From: Diphasiastrum complanatum
Lineage: Eukaryota > Streptophyta > Lycopodiopsida > Lycopodiales > Lycopodiaceae
Reading direction: 5' to 3'
Length of the DNA stretch: 64,000 nt
Assembly: GCA_029204225.1 (NCBI GenBank)
Contig: CM055100.1
Span: 8,818,713 to 8,882,712 of the forward strand
Notes under the pieces: model-generated
Told to the model about the DNA's origin: nothing
Databases searched by the model: none
The model's input: only the letters and a program-made list of their open reading frames with translations
Program-made: the position numbers and the translations under genes
Part shown: piece after piece, positions 22,902 to 34,178 of the stretch
How the letters are laid out: the number at the start of each line of letters is the position of its first letter
Numbering within the stretch: the first letter of the stretch is position 1

Positions 22902-23828
22902 CTAATGCTCCTTCTCGGGTTCCTCCTTGATGTCTTTTTTCTTCATCATGCTCACTCCCTCTTGGTGTTGATGATGAAAACATGGATCCAAACCATGATC
23001 TTCTTCAAGACTCTCAAGGACTTTGTTTTCAAGTCTCCAAACTTGAATGTTCTCCTTCTCAATATGATCTTTCAAGTCAACAAAAAAATCACCAAGATTA
23101 TTTATACCAAATTTACTAGTCCACAATTGACTAGTCCACAATTGCTTACCACTAGCAATTTGCATTACATACTTGTTGAACTTGAAACTAATGAGGCCAA
23201 ATACTCTTGTATGGATATAAGTGTCCTTCAAGGATGATTCACTTATTCTCATACAAGGTCCACAATATGCCTCTTTGAAAATGAAGTCAAATTCTTTCAA
23301 CTTATGAATGAAAATGTCATGCTTACTTCTAGCACACTCAAGAGTAGGTAGATATGACAAACACCCTTCATTCCATACTTTAGAATTCAAAGGGACTTCA
23401 TTACAAAACTCAGCAAATGAAGTAAAAAAATGTACCCCCCTTTCCAACTTGCCTTTCCTTGTCCACAAAAATGAGCATTGATAGCTCCATCTTTGCTCTT
23501 GTGGCTCTCCTTGGAATAGTTGAAGCTCTCGAATTTTGCTCCTCCTTTTGACCAAGCTCCTCCTGGTCTCAACCATATCTTTGCCAATATGATTCTTAGA
23601 GGATTCATCATTCAAGATTACAAATATTGTGGCTCTACCATTGCTCTTTGTGCTAGGAAAATGTACATCCAAATGAATCAACTTAAGAGGGTGAGTAGTC
23701 TTAGTGATAGTGTTAGAGAAAGGCAACCTATGTGCTTTAGCCAAAGCACATGCTTCAAAAATCTTTTCCTGCTTTTCCATGGATCTTGGAAGGCCTAGAT
23801 CAAGCTCCTCCTTGCATGTGGCTTCCAT
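22902..23828 (-). CDS. Integrase start fused to unidentified module (308 codons)
   Basis: The N-terminal 75 or so residues correspond to the Copia integrase zinc region (E-E-L-D-L-G-L-P, then A-C-A-L-A-K-A-H-R-L-P-F) and the first integrase strand (L-K-L-I-H-L-D-V). After that the similarity to integrase ends. Residues about 180-250 contain C-M-R-I-S-E-S-S-L-K-D-T-Y-I-H followed by V-F-G-L-I. The same string is found twice in the element at 36253-40939. A charged tail (K-K-K-D-I-K-E-E-P-E-K-E-H) ends the frame. I cannot name the module; it may be a shared, decayed accessory region of this family, not an active protein. Confidence 0.45.
   Translation of the reverse strand: MEATCKEELDLGLPRSMEKQEKIFEACALAKAHRLPFSNTITKTTHPLKLIHLDVHFPSTKSNGRATIFVILNDESSKNHIGKDMVETRRSLVKRRSKIRELQLFQGEPQEQRWSYQCSFLWTRKGKLERGVHFFTSFAEFCNEVPLNSKVWNEGCLSYLPTLECARSKHDIFIHKLKEFDFIFKEAYCGPCMRISESSLKDTYIHTRVFGLISFKFNKYVMQIASGKQLWTSQLWTSKFGINNLGDFFVDLKDHIEKENIQVWRLENKVLESLEEDHGLDPCFHHQHQEGVSMMKKKDIKEEPEKEH
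23117..23146. repeat. Two tandem copies of ACTAGTCCACAATTG
   Basis: A 15-base word is repeated exactly and in frame within the unidentified module, giving S-Q-L-W-T twice on the minus strand. Confidence 0.85.
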
Positions 23829-23861
23829 AGACTTGGTGTTGATGTGACCAAGCCTCTTGTG

Positions 23862-24187
23862 CTACAAATCATTTGTGGTCAATTTGTCCTCCTTGGCTAC
23901 CTTCACAAATTGGTTAGGATCAACAAAAGCATCAAGCTTAAAAAACCTCCCAAACCTTCTTCCTCTTGCTATGATCTTCCCATTCTTCTTGATGTTGCAT
24001 ACATTAGTACAAAACTCCACAATGAAACCACGATCTAAAAGTTGGCCAACACTAAGCAAATTCTTAGTGTTGTTAGGAATGAAGAGAACACCATCTATCT
24101 TAGTCTTCTTGGAGGATCCTAGGCATAAGAGAATGGATCCCACACCTTCAACTTTACATTCATGATCATTTGTTGTAAAAATGGACT
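23862..24187 (-). pseudogene. Copia protease tail and gag-pre-integrase
   Basis: Encodes G-S-I-L-L-C-L-G-S-S, L-F-I-P-N-N-T-K-N-L-L-S-V-G-Q-L and G-R-F-F-K-L, the region that joins protease to integrase in Copia. A frameshift near 24190 separates it from the gag frame. Confidence 0.8.
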
Positions 24188-25243
24188 TTATGGTCCTACA
24201 TAAAGTGTGAGTTGAGAAAAATACTCCCTTTTACCCAACGTGTGGGAGCTAGCCCCACTATCTATCCACCAAGGATCTTCACCTTTGACATTTGATGATG
24301 AAAAAGTTGACATCATGAGTGAGTCCTCATGATAGCTCTCTTCCTCCTCTTGTCCAATGTTGGCTTGGCTTTGATCTTGCTTCCTCTTGAAGCATTCCGA
24401 GGCATAATGCCCCATCTTGCTACAATAGTAGCACTTTATCTTAGATTTGTCCTTCTTGGGCTTGACTTGTGATGATGATGATGTAGATCCTCCTTGATCT
24501 CCATCCTTTGCTTGCTCCTTTTTGAATGCTCCTCCCTTGCTCTTTGCTTTGTCGTTGCTCTTGAAAAATAAGGCTTTGTCATCATCATCATTGATGGAGA
24601 GCCTCACCATCCTTGATTTGATATGAGCCTTCCTACTCTCCTCGGCCATCAACACACTTTGAAGGTCTTCAATTGTAGGCAAGTTTCCCATGATGGCATA
24701 GCTTTGGACAAGGTTAGTAAAATCACTACATAAGCCATTCAAAACTATTTGCACAAGCTCACTCTCTTTAATAGGTTCGCCAACATAAGTAAGCTCTTTG
24801 TTTAAATCTTTTACTCTCAAAACAAATTGATGTCCACTCTCACTCCTCCCTTGGAAGCATTGAAGAACTTGGTTCTTGAGAGAAAGTAACGAGGTATTCT
24901 TGGACTCATAGATCTTTTGAAGAGTCTCCCATGCCTCTTGGGCTGAGGTACATGCTCCTACTTCTTTGAGAAAATCATTTGCAACATTCATCTTAATACA
25001 ATGAAGTGCAATCTTTCACCTTCTCTTGTATTTAGTTGCTTCTTGTGGATGGATTGGCTCATCTTCCTCTCCATTCACAATATCCATCAAATCTTGCATG
25101 ATGAGGATGGATTCCATTCTTAAATTCCAAATTGAATAATTTGAAGAGTTCAATCTATCACTAGAATCCAAAAGATAGGCACTTATGGATGCCATATTCA
25201 ATGATAGGGAGATATATTTAAATAAACAAGATAGATTGTACAA
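24188..25243 (-). pseudogene. Copia gag with CCHC knuckle and protease start
   Basis: The gag starts at M-A-S-I-S-A-Y-L-L-D (ATG near 25195) and continues S-N-Y-S-I-W. One in-frame TGA at 25018-25016 stands where the related element at 45945 has a Cys codon. After it the frame is open for 267 codons: a gag core of the UBN2 type (A-W-E-T-L-Q-K-I-Y), the knuckle C-Y-Y-C-x4-H-x4-C near 24424-24385, a Lys/Ser-rich linker and the protease site W-W-I-D-S-G-A-S. Apart from the stop and the downstream frameshift it is well kept, so it decayed only recently. Confidence 0.85.
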
Positions 25244-25249
25244 GATATG

Positions 25250-26140
25250 ATTACTACTAGCTATCCCACTCTCTTTGGGACCTGAGATGAATCACTCTCT
25301 GATTTCTCAACAAGATCTAAGGTGATCTTGAGCTTGATCTATCTTCTAGATCCAAATTTACTATGGATTTGATCAAAACTAGTCTCCTCCTTGATCTCAA
25401 CTTCACAAGAAGAGTGAAACCACCTATACTGAACCAGAAGCACTTTATAACACACAAATTGTTAAAAATATCACTTCCAACTTGATGTACCTTGTAGATC
25501 TCAAGTTAATTGATCTTGATAGGATCTCACGTGTGTGGAGTCTGTTCCCACATGTGAAAGAATGTACATAAGTCGCTTTTATAAAGTTAGATTGATTTTA
25601 GCTTGATCTACACTAGTGTGAAATTGACCTTTGAGTAGAATCTTGAAAATGGTCAAATTGGTCAAACTTTATGTAAATAGATTGGACTTCCATGTGAATG
25701 AGTTATTACTCACACATGTCAAGATACCATTCACATGTGTGGATAAGCTTCTAGAAGATAAGATAGGAAGATTCCATTAGATCCTATTATATAGGGAGTA
25801 TTCCTATAAATGTGGAAGACTAGCTTTTTGTTTTCTAGCCAAAGAAAATAGTCAACTTTGGGAAATGAGCACATATGGCTCCCATTGGTGGATCTCTATT
25901 TCCGTACAAAAGTGTTGTCCATGCGTCCACAATGCATTGTATTTTTTGTACTGAACAAAATAGAACTAAATGTATTAGGGAGACAACAAACATGTACAAA
26001 ATTGCACGTACAAATATTTTGATTAACATGTGAATGATGATCATCATAGCTTACATGTAAATCTCACCCCCTTGCATATTCCCGTTATCTCTCTTACTTC
26101 ATGGTTATTTGCCCAGGCTTCTCTAAGGGCATCATGCAGC
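25250..26140. other. Noncoding DNA with an LTR-like segment (25490-25835)
   Basis: GTGTGTGGAGTCTGTTCCCA near 25531 and GTGTGGATAAGCTTCTAGAA near 25738 resemble words in the LTRs at 40108-40939 and 44688-45507, in plus orientation. I infer a diverged LTR relative. It is not in the orientation expected for the 5' LTR of the neighbouring minus-strand element. Confidence 0.35.
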
Positions 26141-26142
26141 CA

Positions 26143-27540
26143 TTAATAAAGTGTCATGTCCTTGGGTAGAAGGGTGAAGTCAGGTGGATATGGTTGTCTT
26201 CTATGCCCTCTCCTAAAAGTGGCTCGAGCGATTTGTCTATGAGCCTTGGCCTCTTCGTATAGCGAAATCCACTTTTGCATTTCCTCGCTATTAAAAATGC
26301 AAAACCTATTTACCTTCTCCCTGAAGGACTCACTCATTCTCATGATCGCTCCTTTTCCTTGAGCAACCTTCCCAACAACATTCTTATCATCCTTCTCATC
26401 CCAAAGATGAGGAATACAAGGATCGCTATGAGCAAGAAACTTTGTGATGTAAACCATAGACTCTTCCACTAGCCATCCTTCCGCCATGCTACCCTTTCTC
26501 TTTGTCCTTATGAAGCGTTTCAATGTTTTCATGAATAATTCCAAGAAAAACATCCAACGACTATGGACAATGCCTGAATTACAAAAAAGGATCAATGTTA
26601 GTGAGAGAACATGGGAATTGCCACAATAGCAATAGTCTAGGATGGACTAAGAATAGACAATTGATGCAAGTATATGATGTACCTGCGATGGCCACCTCAT
26701 CTACCAAATGCACAATGAGATGCATTTGAATGGTGAGAATGGATGTGGGAAAGTGCTTCTCCATCAAACACGCTGCCTCGATGGAGCTTTGTCTTGCCGC
26801 CTCAATGGATGCCAACAGTATCTCCTTGGATGAAATGTATCTTCATAAGAAAGAGAACAATAATGACATATGCATTAGTAAGATCATCATCTCGAATCAC
26901 CCCAAAGAAAGAATGATGTGAGTCACATTCACCGTACCTCACCAAACTACTGGTTTTGTAGATTGCACTCCTTAACTCCTCTATCAAGAACCCTCTCAAC
27001 ACCAAGGGAAGCACAAACTGCATGCACAAAAACAATTTGGTCATTGAGATACATATATGCACAATGAGATCATCATGAAATTACAATACATGCTATAAAA
27101 TGTAATCCACAATGTTGAGGTGGAAGCAACGTCAAAAAACATGTCATGCCAACCTGTAAACATTTATGCCAATCATGAGACTTTAGTCCAATTAGCTTGT
27201 TGTCCCTTGTGAAGGCACCCTTTAGGCATCGCATGTGTCCTGTCGAAGTTTGAAATGAGGCTATTGCCTTCTTTACAATTGTCTCTTCTCTCCTCGAGAA
27301 GATCCATGGGGCCTTTGGTAGGTCAATTGAAGTCCCCACCATTTGTGGCCATAAATCGGCCATCTTTTCCACTTCTTTTAAGTCATCTTGTGTGTCTTTT
27401 TTATCTTTCGACCAGGTCAAGTGCTCCCAAATCGTGCTCCCGACATTCTTTAATATGTGCATCGGGTCCAAAAGATGGGCTTATCAACAATTCTCCCCAA
27501 TATGGAAGTTCGTGAAATATTGATAGACCTCTTCATGCCG
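26143..27540 (-). pseudogene. CACTA (En/Spm) transposase, C-terminal exons
   Basis: Minus-strand exons: about 27540-27154 (L-D-P-M-H-I-L-K-N-V, A-P-W-I-F-S, then G-L-K-S-H-D-W-H), 27017 to about 26929 (L-P-L-V-L-R-G-F-L..A-I-Y-K-T-S-S-L-V), 26824-26683 (M-E-K-H-F-P-T-S-I-L, H-L-I-V-H-L-V-D-E-V) and 26573-26143 (V-H-S-R-W-M..T-L-K-R-F-I-R, G-S-M-A-E-G-W-L-V-E-E-S). These are the TNP2 transposase end and the DUF4218-like region. Introns keep GT-AG ends (27153/27018; 26682/26574) and a phase-1 join is preserved. The N-terminal catalytic part is gone, cut near 27545 by a gypsy fragment, so it is inactive as a transposase. Confidence 0.8.
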
Positions 27541-27544
27541 AGAG

Positions 27545-28971
27545 GGAGTTGCCCTAGATCTTGATTGGATCTCCAAATCCGAAGCCCGATCACTTTTCCA
27601 TTGAATGTGCTGAATGTAGCTTGGATATCAACAAAGCCTCTATCAGTCCGATTGAAGATGAACTCATTCCTATGAGTCATGCCTTGAACTATGATAACAA
27701 TGCAGAACTTATTGATGAGCAGATTCTAAATCATATGGATCTGACCAGATTTGGAGTGCGTAATATTCATGATGAACCAACAATAAAACCGCCAAAAGCA
27801 GTTATATTAAAGAAAGACAGGATCACAAAGTCAACGACGAAGAAACAAGCCAAGCAACATTATAATACGAACCTGATATGGAAAAATCCTCCTCAAAAGA
27901 TTGATTCAAAGAATGTGTCGCCCTTATTGGATAAAGGCAAAAAGAAAGTTGACGAAGATTCCTCAAGTCAGAGTTCTAGCAAGACATCAGCGTCTAAGAA
28001 GTCTTCATCTACAAAGAAGAGTTTATCTTCTCAGAAATCATCACCTCCACGATTAATTCCTCTGAAAAGGCTAAGCAAAAATCCAAGACAAATTCTTTTG
28101 ACAAAGAACAAACAGATGGAGTCCAGCATGATATGCCAAAATATTTTAAACGATATACACTGGATGATGTGGTTATCATGTTACCAAAAGCACATTGTGA
28201 ACCTGAAGAACAAGTGCCAGAATCGAAAGATATTTATGATGGCCCAACTAGGACACAGCCTATGAATCTTGTTGAACCAGGAGAACCAAAAAAGATTGTA
28301 CAAATTGGATCACAACTTAATCTTGAACAGTTTCAAGTGCTACGAACGTTACTTATTAAGTATCAAGATTTCTTTTCATGGACTTATAAAGATCTCAAGG
28401 GTATTCCGATGTCAGTTATTGAACATACTATACCTTTAATACCTGATGTAGTTCCAAAGATTACAAAGTTCTATCATTGTAATCCTAATGTTGTGGATCT
28501 GATAAAGAAAGAGCTTCAGAGATTGCTTGACATCGATTTCATATATGAGATCGAACATACCAAATGGATTTCACCAATTGTCATTGCTCCTAAGAAGAAT
28601 GGGAAATTGAGAATTTGTGTGAATCTCAAGGCCTTGAACAAAGTGACGCGAAAGGATTACTTTCCGTTACCTTTTACTGAAAGCATTTTGGACCGCCTTG
28701 CTGGAGCAGAAGTCTATAGTTTTTTGGATGAATTTAGTGGTTACAACCAGGTCAAGATTGCACCTACAAATCGCCACAAATTAGCCAAACTAGTAACCAG
28801 AGCCCATAGGTGTTTTTTGTCGCACAACCTAGATTTCAACACTGTCCGACTCGATTTTATGAAGAAGGTGCAGTATCATTTAATAAAGATTCGACGTGAT
28901 GCAAATAAAAGCCCACAGTAACTGCATCTCGCAGGTGTCATGGGACCGCCACCAATTTTGGTGGGGGATAC
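27545..28971 (+). pseudogene. Ty3/gypsy pol remnant (pre-RT and N-terminal reverse transcriptase)
   Basis: Two overlapping frames cover it. The first (27561-28265) is a Lys/Ser-rich region upstream of reverse transcriptase. The second (28133-28918) contains F-S-W-T-Y-K-D-L-K-G-I, I-E-H-T-I-P-L, W-I-S-P-I-V-I-A-P-K-K-N-G-K-L-R and Y-S-F-L-D-E-F-S-G-Y-N-Q-V, the start of gypsy reverse transcriptase. After S-G-Y-N-Q-V the catalytic Y-x-D-D, RNase H and integrase are missing; the frame runs into the C-terminal tail and a polypurine tract (TTTGGTGGGGGATA). A large internal deletion is the simplest reading. Confidence 0.85.
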
Positions 28972-29420
28972 TGTTGGAGGGTTTGCGGATCCCAAGGAAA
29001 CCCTTACCCTAGTTAATAAGTGAGAGGAATTTGGCACCCTGCATGTGTAAGTCCAACCCAATGATCACATAGTTGTTTGATTAGTTAGAAAGTCAATAAA
29101 AGGACTTTAGGCCTTTTTGCTAGACTTTTAATGTTGCAGGGCCTAAATGTCAAGTCAAGTGAATAAAGTTGGATTTTCCTCCAATTTTGGATGGTTTCCA
29201 CTCTTTTTTGAATTTGAATAACTAGGGAGGCAGAAATGGACCAATATGATTCAGAGGCCAGGGTCCTCCTCTCTACTATAAAAAGGGACCAACTCGAGTT
29301 TGCTATACATGTACATATCTTCATTTCAAATAAAGCAAATTGGTTCTCTTGTGAAATGGATCTATGAATGTCCTTGCTTTCTATCACTTTTCCTCCATCT
29401 CTCATGCTTTTATTGTGTTT
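28972..29420 (+). repeat. 3' LTR of the Ty3/gypsy fragment
   Basis: TGTTGGAGGG starts right after the polypurine tract. A TATA box (CTATAAAAAGG, 29275-29285) and AATAAA near 29327 are in the order expected for U3 and R. The right edge is uncertain because no other copy lies in the window. Confidence 0.55.
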
Positions 29421-30864
29421 TCTAATTGTTTGATTTGATTGTTATTGGAATTGCATGTCTTTATACTTTTTATGAGAGAGGAAGAGAGAGAGAAAAAGAG
29501 TAAGCTATGTTCATTGTGGAACTTAGTGTTAATGATTGTAGTGTTAATGGTTAGGATTAACGGATGTTAGAGTAGATGAGAATTTTCCATTCATGCTGAA
29601 ATCTAAAATATGTTATCACTCTCATGAGAACAAACCTACAAGTGATAAGTAACTTCATCTCCTTGATGCTAGATTGATTAGATGTTGGGTTGAGGATAGG
29701 CAAGGAAAGAAACCCATTACAGGTTAGTAGCCATTCATAAATATGATGGTGATCTATGACAATTTGTCTCGATGTATAGATTCAAGATAGGTCTAAATCC
29801 CTCATTGTTTGGAGCAAGACCAATTGTAATCTTGTCATGATATTCAAGCCCATGTGTTTCATTACATGGCTAGCCTCTTAAATACTCCTAAACTACTGAA
29901 AACAATAGGGATCTGCGTAATCTCCTTGATCAGAATCTAATTTTCTACAATCAGTTGCAAAAGAGTATGTCATTGAGGAGTTCAAGGTGTTCTTGATCGA
30001 TTTTTTTTTGCTTTTGGATCTTTGTACGTAGGCCTTTATTATAGTCAAAGTTTTTGCCAGTTCCATTACTATACTATGCCGGTTTTCCCAAGTATTGGAA
30101 ATAGGGACATATGTAAATGGATCCCTTGGAAAATTACTATTTTGCAAAATCACTACTTTTGAAAAAAGACAAATTTCAGAATTTTGGGTAGTTGGATGCT
30201 CAAGAATAGTAGTTCGATGCCAAATATGTCGATGTTTGGACACTTATGACACCTTTAACCAGATGAGTACAATTTAGCAAACAAAAAATTGTGCCGATCA
30301 GTGCACTATATATTCTTTGACAAGACTTGGGAATATAACGGTCGACAATCTTTGATAATTGTGTGATTTTAGAATGCAACAACTTTGAGTTGATTTTAGC
30401 ATTTAGTAAAGGCCTCGGAATACACCTCGGAATAGGCCATAGAATATTGAATCTAATTTAGTCAGGGCCTTGTTGAAACATTCCTCAGAATACTGAAGCT
30501 TATTTGAGGAGTATACCGAGGCTCAAACAAATTCTTGCAAATTTCGAAAAGGCTGTCGCAACATTTTTGAAGAGAGAAGAGGAGTGGGTGATGGTATCAA
30601 GGGACGTACCTACGGCCTTTGTCCTCTCCCTTGTTTGTTGATCCTTCCTCACCCTCTGCTCATTTGTGATTCATTGCTATCATTCTCTGATTCTTAACAA
30701 GCTAGATTGTGGTTAAGCCATAAGTTATGTACTAGATCTTGCTATTTAATCTAGAATTAGATTATTGTGCTAATCATAAAGCTTAATAAGATCTATCATA
30801 CTTGTGCATCATCCCCACACATGTGAATTCTAGAAATTTTGTCAGATTGTCCGCAGACTCTCGA
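29421..30864. other. Noncoding DNA, no recognised gene
   Basis: A purine run (GAGAGAGGAAGAGAGAGAG, about 29474) and a 116-codon minus-strand open frame (29893-30243) occur. I see no motif in that frame and do not call it a gene. Confidence 0.4.
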
Positions 30865-31010
30865 GGAAGAGGAACGAATGGCCAAAACACCCTATCATAG
30901 ACTGATTGGATCATTGTTATATTTAATAGACAACACCAGACCTGATATAGCGTTTGGAGTATACAGGTTGAGCCAATATAATCAGAACCCAGGATCGTTA
31001 CATTGAAAGT
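30865..31010 (+). pseudogene. Copia reverse transcriptase/RNase H linker scrap
   Basis: Reads H-R-L-I-G-S-L-L-Y-L, T-R-P-D-I-A-F-G-V and R-L-S-Q-Y, the stretch before Copia RNase H. It stops at K-R-V where a 310-bp repeat begins. Confidence 0.8.
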
Positions 31011-31017
31011 TGGAAAA

Positions 31018-31345
31018 GAGAGTGGACATATGTCCAATTAATATGAAAAGTTTTATGATAATTGGTAGAATTGAATTCAATGGATCAGATTCAAGGGAGA
31101 AGGAAAGATTCTGGTGTTTTGAAGAGGACGACCTTTCAAACCGTTTTCTCCCACGCAAGGAGAAGGAGAAGGAGGCATTCGGATATTCATACATTCGTTC
31201 TTTTCGAGCATATTTTTGGAAGGAAGAGCAAGGAGCATTCATTCATTCTGGTGATGAAGAGAGGTAGGGAGTCTTCTACTGCATTCTCTTGGATAGTACG
31301 TTGATTTGATCTTGGAAATGATGATGGGAATTAGAGTACATTTCA
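31018..31345 (+). repeat. 310-bp dispersed repeat, copy 1
   Basis: Nearly identical to 41637-41960, with few substitutions and short indels, running from the palindrome GGACATATGTCC to TCTGTGTG. It interrupts a Copia remnant. The identity is of an unidentified element, with no terminal inverted repeat that I can define. Confidence 0.8.
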
Positions 31346-32191
31346 TTCAGATCTGTGTGGTGTGAACACTATCAAGCAACACACAAAACGTACTACATGT
31401 TTTATGGCGACCACAATGGGATTTAGATCCATGAAAGCCAGATACTCTAGTGGGTTCCTAGTTCAATATACTGCCATAGAGGATTTAAAAGGTTTAGAAG
31501 TGATATCAATGCTCCTAATGTGAAAGAAATTGGACAAATACGAAAGGAAAATATACATCTTGATGAAAAAGAAGAAGACAAAAATATATTGAATATTCTA
31601 CATGGAATTGACCTCGTGAAATCCTTTATATGTGTTTTGATTTTGAATGGACAATCATTATTTAATGATTGTATAGATATAAAATAAATGATTGTAACTG
31701 TTGATCATGATGGTAATGTGTGATAAAAATTGTTGTTTGGACTTGGTGATATTTGTGAGATGTGTGAGCAAGATTGAATGTTTTCATGATTGAGTGGTAC
31801 AACAGTTTCAAGATTTGTAGAAGAAGTAAGGTATAGTGTTGGATAGAGAGGTGTGGGTGTGAAGCCTAGCCCCACCATCCTAACCTAGTGGGTGCCATCT
31901 TGAAGTAGACAAGGAAAGTCACTCAAGAGGACTGTATTGAAATTGCATGTCTTGAATGAGTGTAATTCATACTTGATAAAATAAATAAATAAATAAAATT
32001 CGTGAAAAAAGAAGAAGAAGAAAACACTTAGAAATGAAAGATGAAGAATAGCTAAAAAAGCTATAAGTATTACAAACTAAGTAAGTCCATTAAAAAATTG
32101 AAATCAACAATTATTACCAAAGTCTTCTATGAAAAAGTCATTTCACAATAATCCAATAGAACATATAAAATAAAAAAATAAAAAAAAAACA
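31346..32191. other. Noncoding DNA before a gag remnant
   Basis: GTGAACACTAT.AAGCAACACACAAAA at about 31363 recurs near 43205. The rest is AT-rich with AAATAAATAAATAAA at 31980 and no gene seen. Confidence 0.4.
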
Positions 32192-32594
32192 ATGTCAATG
32201 GATGAAAAAAGTGCCAATCTACCCAGTTTTAATGGAAATGAAAATGAAGATGCAGATCTACATATTCAAAGATTCATGAGTGTGTGTAGACAAAATTATG
32301 AAGAAGATGATGAGGATATGTTTAGATTATTTCCAGTAACATTGGATAATGTTGCTCTTGAATGGTATTCTGTATTGAATCAAAAGAAAATTTGCAATTA
32401 GACAAAATTTAAAACAAGCTTCTTGGATAGGTTTAGAAGATGGAATTACTCTTTTGATATTATCAAATTACTAAGTGAAATTAAATTGAAACAAAATGAA
32501 CTATCAAAAGCTTTGTTGCTAGAATCAATTGTTTGGCTAAAAGATTAGTGAAAGACCACGAGAAGAGTTTTTCTTATCTTGGTTTATATCAGGT
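32192..32594 (+). pseudogene. Ty3/gypsy-type gag, N-terminal part
   Basis: The ATG-started frame reads A-D-L-H-I-Q-R-F and A-L-E-W-Y, typical of the Retrotrans_gag core (F-x-G..A-x-x-W-Y). A TAG ends it at 32399-32401. The core then continues in other frames: F-L-D-R-F-R, then L-A-K-R-L-V-K-D and R-P-R-E-E-F-F-L-S-W-F, which joins the next frame. So a stop and at least one frameshift break an otherwise clear gag. Confidence 0.7.
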
Positions 32595-34178
32595 TTGCCT
32601 AATGACATGGCATATGGTATTCTCTCAAAAGTTCCTAAGACTTTTGAGGAAGCTATCTCAAGGGCAGCTTTAGAACATGCTAATAAGATGATGACAGAAA
32701 TAGAAGAATCTGATAAGAAGAGTTGGATAGATAGATCCTTGAATGAATTTGATGTAGGAATCTCTTCCTACTATGCCAGAGTATCATCTATTCCTAAAAT
32801 TCTTACAGAAAATAAATTTTGTTATTCTGATGATCCTATTCAAACAAATCAGCTTTTTAAAATTAAAGAAAATATTATGATGCAAGAAGGATGTAGTAAA
32901 AATGTTGAGTATGACTATAAGATTGATCAATCAAATAAAATTATTGTTACTGAAGAAAACAATTGTTGTGAAGATACTCAAGATGTTGTGCATTTTATTG
33001 ATGTATACTCTGAACCGATGGAGTCTTTATATAATGATAATGAAAAATTAGAAAATATATATGATGTTATAATTGATAAATATGCTATTGAGGAAGTACA
33101 ACAAAAATGTCAATCAAATTTTGCTGATTCTAATTTGTTGCAAAGTCAATGTCTTTTGAAGGAAAAAATGATACTAAATGACATATCACAATCTGAAAGT
33201 CAAATATTACCATTATTGGAGAATGATCAAGTGTTCTATAATACTTTTGTTGAAGTAGAAGAATCCATAGAGGAAATCATTACTTCCAATATGAGTGACA
33301 TTGATGAAAAGTTTCAAGGTCAAAAGATAAATTCCATTCTTTCCAAGGAAAAAAATGATAGCTCATCTGATTCAAAGAAAGATCAAAATGATTTATCATC
33401 TAAGATGGATGAGTTACAAGTTTTTCATGAATATGAGAAAAAGTTAATGCTAAGAGAATTAGAATTATCCAAGTTGGATCACTCATCTTTGAAGCTGATT
33501 AATAATGAGCTATATGAAGAAACTAATGTGAAAAACCAAAATGAAAGAGAAATGGAAGATTCTAAAAAAATAGATTCAATATACGATAATGAGATTTGTA
33601 CCAAGAATACAAATGAATATGTTTTTCAAGAGTTTAGCCATTGGAACAATGACTATGCTAATTCATTATATGGTACAAATATTGAAATATCAATCGATGA
33701 TAAATTAGTGTTTACACTTGTGGATCAAAATGCTATACATGATAGATTGATCAATGACATATCTACTAAAGAGAAAATGAACGAAAGTATTTATAATAAA
33801 TATATGGTAAATGAATCTTTGGATGTATTACCATATCAATATAGTATTATGTTATCTTTTGTGATTATAATACTCTATCAAAATTTTATGAACTCGGAAA
33901 AATGTAAATGCATACGAGTATTAAAACCTCTAACTGACGAAATACTAAGTAAGCATGATAAGAGGTGGAAAAGTGATTATAACTACAAAAGAGCTAAAGA
34001 TATTCAAAATAAAGTCTATGAAAAAAATGGTCAATATCAAAGGAAAGCTGAAAAAATCAAAGGTTTCAAATATTACAAGATTATTTGTGATAAATGGTAT
34101 AATATGATATTAAGTCATCATACATATGAGATGCTTCATGATAATTATCATAAGAAATATTCCAATAAATTGATATAA
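32595..34178 (+). CDS. Gag C-terminus with long acidic extension (527 codons)
   Basis: The first 35 residues finish a gag core (G-L-P-N-D-M-A-Y, P-K-T-F-E-E-A-I). The remaining 490 residues match nothing I know. They are rich in Asp, Glu, Asn, Lys and Ser, with coiled-coil-like stretches around residues 270-330 (E-L-E-L-S-K-L-D). One hydrophobic stretch at residues 416-431 (S-I-M-L-S-F-V-I-I-I-L) precedes a basic tail. No CCHC knuckle, protease or polymerase follows. The first ATG in frame is near 32605, and the frame actually runs open from further upstream. A 1.58-kb open frame in DNA this AT-rich is unlikely by chance. Confidence 0.55.
   Translation: MPNDMAYGILSKVPKTFEEAISRAALEHANKMMTEIEESDKKSWIDRSLNEFDVGISSYYARVSSIPKILTENKFCYSDDPIQTNQLFKIKENIMMQEGCSKNVEYDYKIDQSNKIIVTEENNCCEDTQDVVHFIDVYSEPMESLYNDNEKLENIYDVIIDKYAIEEVQQKCQSNFADSNLLQSQCLLKEKMILNDISQSESQILPLLENDQVFYNTFVEVEESIEEIITSNMSDIDEKFQGQKINSILSKEKNDSSSDSKKDQNDLSSKMDELQVFHEYEKKLMLRELELSKLDHSSLKLINNELYEETNVKNQNEREMEDSKKIDSIYDNEICTKNTNEYVFQEFSHWNNDYANSLYGTNIEISIDDKLVFTLVDQNAIHDRLINDISTKEKMNESIYNKYMVNESLDVLPYQYSIMLSFVIIILYQNFMNSEKCKCIRVLKPLTDEILSKHDKRWKSDYNYKRAKDIQNKVYEKNGQYQRKAEKIKGFKYYKIICDKWYNMILSHHTYEMLHDNYHKKYSNKLI

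Larger units (their letters stand above)
22306..25243 (-). mobile_element. Polymerase-less Copia-like element with unidentified module
   Basis: Read on the minus strand: gag (25243-24188), protease, gag-pre-integrase (24143-23862), the integrase zinc-binding region and the start of the integrase core (about 23828-23600). Instead of the rest of integrase, reverse transcriptase and RNase H there follows an unidentified coding stretch (about 23500-22902), then weak coding and a polypurine-like GAGGAGGAG at 22316-22307. The gag is closest to that of the element at 44688-50720. No primer-binding site was found on the right side. Confidence 0.65.

Noticed and set aside
22896-23237. Plus-strand 113-codon frame opposite the unidentified module
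   Set aside because: The minus-strand frame has the motif shared with two other copies; the plus frame has none.
29893-30243. 116-codon minus-strand frame as a host gene
   Set aside because: No recognisable motif or start context and no neighbouring exon; likely chance.
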